Below, one piece after another: positions 1 to 8,000 of a DNA stretch of 17,274 bases. Both the position numbers and the translations under genes were made by a program. Source of the DNA: Clostridiales bacterium UBA4717. GTDB taxonomy: Bacteria > Bacillota > Clostridia > Oscillospirales > CAG-272. A model generated the notes under the pieces. That model was given only the letters and a program-made list of their open reading frames with translations, made no database searches and was not told the DNA's origin. Every line of letters begins with the position of its first letter. The stretch's first letter is position 1. The stretch covers positions 1 to 17,274 of the forward strand of contig DHJP01000191.1 in NCBI GenBank assembly GCA_002404395.1. The letters are read 5' to 3'.

Positions 1-56
1 GCGGCAGAATGGGGATTTTTATGTATTACCGCATATTGCTAAATGCCGAAAAAGCG

Positions 57-2120
57 TCAAGCCTCTCTCTTTTTGGCTTCTTCAATTATTTTCTGCGCCA
101 CATTTGACGGAGCTTCATCATATCCGGTCTGACGGTACACAAACGAGCCGTAGCCCTGTGAAAGTGCGCGAAGCGCGATCGTATAATCCGCCATTTCCGA
201 TTTCGGGACCTCCGCTGAAATGATCTGATAACCCTTCTTGTCGTGAGACGCTTCCATTCCGAGCACCTTGCCGCGGCGCTTATTGAGGTCGCCGATGACA
301 TCGCCCATCATGCTGTCGGGAATAAGTACCCGAAGTTCCCCGACCGGTTCAAGAATAACGGGGTTGGCACGCGCAAGACCGTCCTTGTATGCAAGGCTTG
401 CCGCAAGTTTGAACGCCATTTCCGAAGAGTCAACGTCGTGATAAGAACCGTCATACAGATTTGCCGCCAGATGCACTACCGGATATCCGGCAAGCACGCC
501 CCTGACCATCGCTTCTTCAAGTCCTTTTTCGACCGCCGGGAAAAATCCCTTCGGCACTGCGCCTCCGACGACCGATTCGGTAAAGGTAAGCCCCTCCGCT
601 TCACCGGGCGAAAATTCAATGCGCACGTGTCCGTACTGTCCGTGACCGCCTGATTGTTTCTTATGCTTGCCCTCTGCCTGTACCTTTTTCTTTATGGTCT
701 CGCGATAAGGTATGATCGGTACTTCGGTAGCGATCGACGTGCCGAAGCGCGACTTCAGCTTCGCCGCAACCACATCAAGGTGGATATCGCCGAGACCCGA
801 AAGCAATAACTGCTTCGTTTCGGCGTTGTTTTCATATTTTATGGTCAGATCTTCCTCAAGCAGCTTGGAAATCCCCGACGAGATCTTGTCTTCATCACCC
901 TTTGCAAGCGGCTTTATCGCCATCGTGTGGAAAGGCTCCGGGAAGCTTATCGGCGCATACCTTACCTGAGAATTTGCCGAAAGCGTGTCGTTGGTGTTCG
1001 TGTTCGCAAGCTTTGCGGTAACACCGATATCGCCGCAGGCAAGCTCGTCGACCTCCGCCTGCTTCTTGCCGCGGATAGTGTATATATGGACCATCTTTTC
1101 CGCAGTTCCGGTCGTCAGATTCTTAAGCGTCATATCACGCTTGAGCGTGCCGCTCATCACCTTGAAGAACGACATTTTTCCGACATACGGGTCCGCAACC
1201 GTCTTGAATACGAATATCGACGTGTCGCCGTCGACCTCGATCTTAACATCTTCGCCGTTTATATCCTTTTCGACCTTGCGTGCGGTAAAGCGCGGGAAAG
1301 AATCAACGATCGTGTCAAGCAAGCGTCTGACACCCCATAGTCTGGTCGCAGAACCAGAGAATACGGGAACAATATCGCCGTGGATTATTCCCTCGTGAAT
1401 TGCTTCGACCGCTTCGTCGTATGTAATTTCTTCGCCGTTAAAATACTTGTCAAGCAACACGTCGCTCGTCTGCGCGATCGACTCAAGCAGCATATCGCGG
1501 TAGCCTTTTGCCGCATCAATAAATTCGGGCGCAATGTCACGGTACTCGGCGTTTCCGTCGTCATCGTACCATATGCCTTTCATGTTTATCAGATTGACAA
1601 AGCCCTTGACCTTGCCGTTTATCGTCTGCGGAATAATGATCGGACAGATGCATACGCCGAATTTTTCCTTAAGCTCGCCGAAAGCCCGCTCAAAACTTGC
1701 TTCGGGATCGTCAAATTTGTTTATGAAAAACGACTTCGGGATTCCTGCCGAAGTAGCGTAATCCCATGCAAGGTCGGTTCCGACCTCGATTCCCGATTTT
1801 GCGCTCAGCGCAATAATAGCACTGTCGGCGACGCGTACCGCTTCTTTTACTTCGCCGGCAAAATCAAGATAGCCGGGAGTATCTATAATATTGATCTTGA
1901 CATCGTTCCATACAAGCGGCGCAACCGATGCGGAAATCGAATAACCGCGCTTGATCTCCTCGGGATCATAGTCGCAAACGGTGTTTCCGTCCGGAACCTT
2001 TCCGAAACGATCGGAACAACCTGCGACAAACAGCATCGCTTCAGCGATGGAGGTCTTGCCGTCTCCGCTGTGACCGAGAAGGCATACGTTACGAATAGCT
2101 TTGGTGTTAAATGTGCTCAT
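57..2120 (-). CDS. EF-G-like GTPase (EF-G paralogue)
   Basis: Cytoplasmic translational GTPase of 687 residues with EF-G domain order. The P-loop GHSGDGKT is at 16-23, DTPGYLDF (switch II) at 80-87, NKFD at 134-137, domain II near 300-390, and the domain IV segment HKKQSGGHGQYGHV at 486-499. Two residues differ from translocating EF-G: the catalytic His of DTPGH is Tyr84, and the switch I RGITI motif reads RGYSI. These features mark the EF-G paralogue group common in clostridia, not the essential translocase; a ribosome-linked or regulatory role is inferred. The start at 2120 is chosen over an upstream in-frame ATG (2159) because AAAGGAGC lies about 10 nt before it and homology begins there. 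The gene stands alone; canonical fusA neighbours (rpsL, rpsG, tuf) are absent. No convincing terminator is visible in the 56 bases downstream. Confidence 0.93.
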   Translation of the reverse strand: MSTFNTKAIRNVCLLGHSGDGKTSIAEAMLFVAGCSDRFGKVPDGNTVCDYDPEEIKRGYSISASVAPLVWNDVKINIIDTPGYLDFAGEVKEAVRVADSAIIALSAKSGIEVGTDLAWDYATSAGIPKSFFINKFDDPEASFERAFGELKEKFGVCICPIIIPQTINGKVKGFVNLINMKGIWYDDDGNAEYRDIAPEFIDAAKGYRDMLLESIAQTSDVLLDKYFNGEEITYDEAVEAIHEGIIHGDIVPVFSGSATRLWGVRRLLDTIVDSFPRFTARKVEKDINGEDVKIEVDGDTSIFVFKTVADPYVGKMSFFKVMSGTLKRDMTLKNLTTGTAEKMVHIYTIRGKKQAEVDELACGDIGVTAKLANTNTNDTLSANSQVRYAPISFPEPFHTMAIKPLAKGDEDKISSGISKLLEEDLTIKYENNAETKQLLLSGLGDIHLDVVAAKLKSRFGTSIATEVPIIPYRETIKKKVQAEGKHKKQSGGHGQYGHVRIEFSPGEAEGLTFTESVVGGAVPKGFFPAVEKGLEEAMVRGVLAGYPVVHLAANLYDGSYHDVDSSEMAFKLAASLAYKDGLARANPVILEPVGELRVLIPDSMMGDVIGDLNKRRGKVLGMEASHDKKGYQIISAEVPKSEMADYTIALRALSQGYGSFVYRQTGYDEAPSNVAQKIIEEAKKREA

Positions 2121-2220
2121 AAACCGGGGTGCTCCTTTATCAATATTATTTGCTAACAAATCTATTCCCTATTGTCATAATAAACAAAATTCACTGAAAT
2201 AATATTTGCTATACGTGTAT

Positions 2221-2249
2221 ATTATACATGACCATTAGAGAAAAATCAA
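2221..2249 (-). promoter_or_regulatory. Sigma-A-type promoter of the EF-G-like gene
   Basis: On the minus strand TTGATT (2249-2244) and TATAAT (2226-2221) are separated by exactly 17 bp. The predicted start near 2214 gives an AT-rich leader of about 94 nt before the ATG at 2120. No other feature was recognised in the rest of the 2121-2340 spacer. Confidence 0.75.
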
Positions 2250-2340
2250 TAGGTTTTGTGTATTTTTTGCATTATGTACACAAATAGGCACGGATTTTTG
2301 AGCAAAATCCCCACAATATTGCAAAATGTCTTGAAAGCCG

Positions 2341-2395
2341 CAAAAAACACCGCCCGGTCGTCTGTCCGAGTTTTCGTACAGTACAGCCGGGCGGC
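2341..2395 (-). terminator. Intrinsic terminator of the beta-helix/esterase lipoprotein gene
   Basis: An 8-bp perfect GC stem (2350-2357 with 2387-2394) encloses a 29-nt loop. On the minus strand it is followed by TGTTTTTTG. It lies 24 bases past the stop codon at 2419. Confidence 0.8.
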
Positions 2396-2418
2396 ATTTC
2401 ATATTAGGGTCGATAAAA

Positions 2419-4788
2419 TTATTTTCCTATAAGCCAGAGCGCAAAGCCGTGGTCGTATGCATAATTCCATGCATCGTGATCCGCGCCTTTGATAAGCCTG
2501 TATGTTATCTTGCTGTCGCTCATAGCATTGACATACTGTTCAACATCGGACGGCGTGAATGTGAAATCGAACTCGCCGTGCACTACTCTGACCGACGTGT
2601 TGCCGATGTTGGCTCCGGACATAATTCCGCCTCCGGCAATTCCTGCGCGAACATACTTGTCGGGATGACGAGTCAGAATATCGTATATCGCGGTCGCGCC
2701 GTTTGACTGACCTGCAAGCGATATGTTTGACTTGTCGATCTTCGCCGCAGCACCCTCCGCTACCAGATCAACCAGCTCGTTCAGATCGGCAAGCGCGTCG
2801 GGCTCGGTCTCACTGTATACGCTGATCAAAGTCTTTGCGTCAGTGCCCGTCCAAGTCATTCCTTTCTGAAGCTGCATGGCAAGGAATACCGCGTCGTCAT
2901 CGGTCTGCTCGGTATAGAACTGCGCACCGAGCGGATCGTTGTTCAATACGTGTGAGGTGTTGTTGTCGCCCGCCTGATACTCTGCGTGCAAAAATACCAC
3001 AAGCGGATATTCCTTTTCGGGATCGAAGTTTTCGGGAAGCACTATGCGTACCGGATAGGTCCTGCCGGCCGATGAAGTAAAGTTATACGACGGATTGTAC
3101 CTGAGGTATTCCTCAAAGGTGAATCTCGGTTCGGTATAAGGCTCGACCGTAATGTCCGGATCCTCCGGAAGCACGTATCTGAACTTTGAGCCGACCTCGA
3201 TATTCGCCTTTTTAGCCTCGATCAAGCCCTCCTCGGTAAAAGTGAACGCATAGTTGTCAAGCTGACCGATCGGCCCGTCCTTTGCGCTGAGCGCAAGCGT
3301 CTGACCGTATTCCATAACGTATACGTTGTCTTTAAAGGTGTGACCGCCGTCCTTGCCGCCGGTATAACGAGCGAACAGACCGTACTTTTTCGTAAACAGA
3401 TTCACGTTATCGTGGAATACGCTGTTTTCATGCTTGGTCGAATTCATGTTCAGACCGCCGTAGAAAAAGTTGGCATCTTTGTTCGGACGCTGATGGCTCC
3501 AGCCGTAGCCCGAATACAGCGTGTAGTTGTCGTGCATATCGAAATTGCGGAAACGGTAATCCGCGTCAGGGTAACCGACATTATCGCTCATCCAAACCTC
3601 AAGTCCGGTGTTGGCATATTCGGAAATGTTGTTTGAAAACTCAACGTCCTCCATCAGCACCGATGCGCCGTTGGAATCTCCCTGCCATTGGGTGGTAAAG
3701 CAACAGTCGTAGATCTGACTTGCATAGCAGTGATCTATCTTGAAGTTCTTGCACTCAGTCCAATTCTCGACCGCGTTGCCGAAGCGCGTCGGCTGATAGC
3801 CACTGAATATGTCGTATGCCTGAATTGAGCCGCCGATATAGTAAAACTCACAGTAGCGGACGGTAAAATCTTTAGCGTTGGCAACACCGATACCGTGGCT
3901 TCCGCCGTACTTGAATACAAGGTTGTCAACGGTGACCTTGTTTGCATTGCCCGAAGCAATATTTCCGCGCATTGCAAGCTCGACCGACTCAAACACATCG
4001 CCGGGATTGCCGGCGGAAGAATAAAGATAAAGCTTTGATCCGCTCGGATCGCACCAGAATTCAAGGTTTGAAAGCAGATCTTTATATGAAGAAAATTCCG
4101 CCTGACCGTTGTTAAAGGTGTCAATGCCGTTGGTGACCTCGCCCTGATCGACACGTATATCCTCGGCGTTCACCTTCATTACCTTGATACCCCATGCCTT
4201 GCCGCCGTCAAATATGATCTGTCCGACATCCTGATCGGTAGTCACCTGAGACTTGTAGACGTAAATATTCTCCGCATCGGTAAGCTCCCAATCGTCGCTT
4301 GACGAAGCGTCGCGCGAACCGAGAAATACCGGTTTATCGCCCTCGCCGTAGCAGGTGTAGGTCACGCCCATATTCAGATCAAGCTTGCCTCTGAATACAC
4401 TGCCGCGCTCAAAGCAAAGCACGTCGCCCTCGCGGGAAGCTTTACGACAGCCTTTCAGAGGGGTTTTAAACGCCGTTTCGGGCGTCAGACCATCGTTGTC
4501 ATCGTCACCGTTATTTGAAACATAGTAGACTGTACCGACAGCCTGTGAGAGATCTACCGTCGAATCCGAGCCGCAGATCTCTGCTTTAAGTTTTTCATAT
4601 CCGTCAAAGTATTCGCTAAGCTCATCGTCGCTTGCTTCTGCGAAATCTACGGTAACCGGTTCCGGCACCGGCTCTCCGTCGATTTTGGTAAGCATTGCTT
4701 TAACGGTCGCTTTTTCACCGCAAGCGACAAGTGAAGTCAAAAGAATTGCGAGCACGAGCAGTCCTGCAACTATTTTTGGTTTAATCAT
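2419..4788 (-). CDS. Secreted lipoprotein: right-handed beta-helix region fused to a serine esterase domain
   Basis: A 789-residue lipoprotein. The signal peptide ends in lipobox L-V-A-C with the lipidated Cys at 23, so it should be anchored outside the cell membrane. Residues about 85-500 begin with YYVSNNGDDDNDGLTPETAF, the opening typical of DUF1565/pectate-lyase-like parallel beta-helix proteins, and continue as Asn/Gly-rich short strands. Residues about 560-789 form an alpha/beta hydrolase resembling feruloyl/acetyl esterases (PHB-depolymerase-like): LVVFLHAEY oxyanion strand, G-Q-S-N-G with nucleophile Ser695, likely acid Asp741 (HGEFD) and His771 (GADHDAW). The combination suggests binding or cleavage of a decorated polysaccharide plus removal of ester groups; the substrate is unknown. 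The start at 4788 is preferred over an in-frame ATG at 4833 because it directly precedes the signal peptide; its ribosome binding site (ACGGA) is weak. It lies downstream of the 1738-residue surface protein gene but has a separate terminator. Confidence 0.88.
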   Translation of the reverse strand: MIKPKIVAGLLVLAILLTSLVACGEKATVKAMLTKIDGEPVPEPVTVDFAEASDDELSEYFDGYEKLKAEICGSDSTVDLSQAVGTVYYVSNNGDDDNDGLTPETAFKTPLKGCRKASREGDVLCFERGSVFRGKLDLNMGVTYTCYGEGDKPVFLGSRDASSSDDWELTDAENIYVYKSQVTTDQDVGQIIFDGGKAWGIKVMKVNAEDIRVDQGEVTNGIDTFNNGQAEFSSYKDLLSNLEFWCDPSGSKLYLYSSAGNPGDVFESVELAMRGNIASGNANKVTVDNLVFKYGGSHGIGVANAKDFTVRYCEFYYIGGSIQAYDIFSGYQPTRFGNAVENWTECKNFKIDHCYASQIYDCCFTTQWQGDSNGASVLMEDVEFSNNISEYANTGLEVWMSDNVGYPDADYRFRNFDMHDNYTLYSGYGWSHQRPNKDANFFYGGLNMNSTKHENSVFHDNVNLFTKKYGLFARYTGGKDGGHTFKDNVYVMEYGQTLALSAKDGPIGQLDNYAFTFTEEGLIEAKKANIEVGSKFRYVLPEDPDITVEPYTEPRFTFEEYLRYNPSYNFTSSAGRTYPVRIVLPENFDPEKEYPLVVFLHAEYQAGDNNTSHVLNNDPLGAQFYTEQTDDDAVFLAMQLQKGMTWTGTDAKTLISVYSETEPDALADLNELVDLVAEGAAAKIDKSNISLAGQSNGATAIYDILTRHPDKYVRAGIAGGGIMSGANIGNTSVRVVHGEFDFTFTPSDVEQYVNAMSDSKITYRLIKGADHDAWNYAYDHGFALWLIGK

Positions 4789-4950
4789 AATATTTCCGTA
4801 TATTGCAATAAAGCTTATATTAAGACGCGACATTCAGAGATACGGGGAAAACGTGCGCTTAAAGTCGTTTGTGCGCACAACTTCTCTCAAGCCCGGTACA
4901 ACTCCGGGAGTTCGGTCGAATGTTTTATCTTACTTTATTGCCTCAAGGTA
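4789..4950 (-). promoter_or_regulatory. Upstream region of the lipoprotein gene with two perfect palindromes
   Basis: No consensus sigma-A promoter was found here. The region holds the 12-bp perfect palindrome TTGTGCGCACAA (4869-4880) and the 13-nt symmetric AACTCCGGGAGTT (4900-4912). An alternative hairpin pairs CCCGG (4892-4896) with CCGGG (4904-4908). A half-site-like GTGCGC recurs at 4853-4858. The palindromes could be operators or leader RNA structure. The promoter presumably lies between 4830 and 4950 but cannot be placed. Confidence 0.35.
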
Positions 4951-4984
4951 TAAAAAACGGGACTGTGCGTTATACACAGTCCCG
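4951..4984 (-). terminator. Intrinsic terminator of the 1738-residue surface protein gene
   Basis: A 10-bp perfect stem (4958-4967 with 4975-4984) has a 7-nt loop and is followed on the minus strand by TTTTTTA. It lies 48 bases past the stop codon of the large gene, so the downstream lipoprotein gene probably has its own promoter. Confidence 0.9.
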
Positions 4985-5031
4985 CCTTTCCGCGTTATTG
5001 GCTTACGTCATATAACGCCGTTTGTTTTTGC

Positions 5032-8000
5032 TTAGTTGAACGCTTCAGCGGAAGCCTTGTCAGCGAAGAACGCGAGCTTTTCGATCATGAAGTATTCGCC
5101 GCTCTTCATTTCCTTGCCGCCGCTGCCGCCCCACGGCTTGAACCAAAGGGAGTTGCAGATGCCGTTAGCATCAACATTCGCCCATGCGTAGTCCTTGCCG
5201 GCAGCGCCCTCGCCGCCGTTGAAAGCGTTTGCGAGGTCGATAACCATAGCGGTCTTCTTGTCGTTTCTCTTGAAATCAATGCGTGCGCCCCAGATTCTGA
5301 GCACAGAACCCTGGTAGCTGGTACGCATATTGAAGTCGATCGTGGTGTCTACACCGATATTCGACTTGTAGGAAACTGCAAGGTAAGGATAATCCTTAAT
5401 GTTGAAATCCGCGCCGAGATCAGCAACGTTGATAGCGATCAAAGTATTGTCGCCCGAAGCACCGTCAGCAGTTGCGGAGAACTTAGCATAGGAAGTACCG
5501 TCAGCCGAAACAGCTGCTTCGTCCATCGTGATGTTGTCACGAACAGTAGAAACGGTGAGGATCTGAGCTGCGGTGTAGGTTGCAGCAGCGCCTTCAGCAG
5601 GCTTGGTCTCCTCAGCGGGCTTTTCCTCTGCGGGAGTTTCTTCAGCAGGAGTTTCGGTAGCTTCACCGATAACAGTCTTGCCGAACTCGTAGCTCTTTGC
5701 ATCAGCTTCATTCTTGAAGAATGCGATGTATGCAAGTGCAAAGGTCTCGTCATTGCCGGACACATTCAGAGTCTGGCTTCCCCATGCTTTGAAGCAAGGA
5801 GAAATTACGGTTCCGTCAGCGTCAAAGTTGCTGAACGAGTAGCTGCCGCCTGCATTGTTGGCGGTAAGAGCGGTCGAGTAGTTGTAAACGATCTCTGCGA
5901 ACTTGCCGTTAACAGTGCCTGCGCTTGCGCCCCAGGTTCTCTGATCCTGACCCTGGTAGGAAGCGATCACGTTGGGTTCTACTGCGTCTGTCGAAGCGGT
6001 CGAGTAGTAACCGAACTTAATCACGGGGTAATCAACGAACTTCTGTCCGTCTGCAATATCTTCAAGCTTGAAGATAATGTTAAGACCGTCGTCGCCGTAA
6101 GTACCCTGCTTAGCGGTGTAAGCAGCATATTCAACGCCGTTTATGGTCTTAAGACCTGCGGATGCAAAGTTTTCGTTAGCCTGATATACTTCAGCAAGCT
6201 GTGCTGCGGTATAAAGCTTAGCGTCAAGTACCTTGCTCTCGGTCGTACCGGAGGGCTTGGTATCGCCTTCGGACTTCTTGATCTTTATGATCTTGAGAAC
6301 ATTGATGAGAGTAGAAAGATCGTTGGCCGAGCCTTCCTTATAGTTAGCAACAAGTTCCTTGTCGCCTACGAAAGAGTCGCCCGAGTAAACGATAGTGCTT
6401 GTGCCCTTGATGGTCCAGCCGGTAAACTTGTAGCCGTCCTTCGTGGGAGCGGTGATGTGCTTGTACTTAGCGTTGTCTGCCGGAACGGTAACCTTACTGA
6501 GAACGGTGGTCTCATCTTCATCATAGTAGGTTACATAGTATTCGGTAGCAGCTTCGAACTGAGCGGTAAGCTCAAGGTCAGTAGCGTCAATAACTTCGCC
6601 TGCGCCGTAAAGACCGCCCTTACCGTCGCTCCAACCTGTGAAGCGGTAGCCTGCCTTTTCGGGAGCTGCAGGAAGAGTAACCTTGTCGCCGTCAACAACG
6701 TCGAGCACTACATCGTCAGCACCTTCAATCTTGATGGTAATAGTAGCAAAACCAGCGAAGGTGTACGCGTCTGCAGCTTCTTTGGTATCAAAGAAACCAA
6801 CGTAGAGTACATCGAAGTATTCATCAGCCTTCATCTCAAGACCGTTATCTTTGTAAGGCTTGAGGCAAAGACCAGCCATAATACCGTCAAAGTTATTCTT
6901 GTAGATTTCGTCAGCGTTTGCACCCTTGACGAAGCCTTCGCCGCCGGTCCAACCGAGAGTCGAAAGGTCAACAACCATTTCCTGCCAGTTGCCGTCATTT
7001 GTTACGGGGAGTCTCGGACCCCAGAGTCTGTTGGAACTCTTAACAGGATTCGGGTTGAAGTCAAGTGCGTTTGAAGAACGAACATTGGATCTGTACGCGA
7101 GCTTCATGAACTTGTTGTTAAGAAGTGTGAAGCCTTCCGGATATGCAGATTCGTCAAAACTGATAAACGCCTTGGTTCCGTCAGCAGACTTGCCGTCAGC
7201 CGCAGCGGTAAAGTGAGCGTAGATGTACTTACCGTCCTTACCTTCGGCAACTTTGATGTTACCGCCGCTCGTGGAGTAAGTAAATTCCTTAGCATTGAAT
7301 ACTACGCTGCCGGTATCGACAGGAGTTTCAACGAATTTAGCATTGACGGTGGTGTTTTCGGTGATAACAGTACCAGCCGCTACATCCCAACCTTCAAAGG
7401 TGTAACCGTCCTTGGTAGGTTCGGTTGTCGGATATACGATAGCCTCGCCCTTTACCTGCTTGTCGTTGGTATAGAATACCTTGCCGTCAGCCGTGAAGGT
7501 TACGGTTACGTATTCAACCGGAACAGAGGGAGCGTATACATATGCTTCAGCGTCTTCAAGAGTGCTGAAGAATGCAATGTAAGTAAACTCAACGGTAGCG
7601 TCGGTAACACTTGCCTTGTTAGTTCCGAAGGGTTTAAATCTGAGGTAGCTGATGGTAGTATCAGCACTGCTTACAGCATCGGCGAATACCAAATTACCAT
7701 CGCCGCCACCCTTGTAACCGTTTGTACCGTTTATGTCAAGGATAAGTTCCTTGTAGGTATCCTTAGCACTCGACATTGCCGTTCCGTGGCCCCAAAGTCT
7801 TCCGTATTTTGCTTCGCCGTCTTTGGTGTAATTAACACCGCAGTTGATATTATCGCTGTCAACGGGGTTGCCGTTTGTAAGCTTGATACCGAACTTAGCG
7901 TACTTAGCATTCTGGAAAAGGAGATCTGTAAACATAACGTCAAATCCAAAGTTGTCTTCAGTATTCTGTGTACCCGGAGCAGTCAGCGTCCAGGACTTGG

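Noticed and set aside
1..56. Possible terminator after the EF-G-like gene
   Set aside because: GCGG and CCGC can pair across this stretch, but the stem is only 4 bp and no U-tract follows within the window.
2141..2215. Near-duplicate AT-rich words (ATTATTTGCTA and AATATTTGCTA) before the EF-G-like gene
   Set aside because: They are short, imperfect and in AT-rich leader sequence, so chance similarity is likely.
4200..4500. Dockerin calcium-binding repeat in the lipoprotein (NNGDDDNDGLT)
   Set aside because: Only one Asp-rich loop is present and it sits at the start of a DUF1565/beta-helix region. No second loop or dockerin helix follows.
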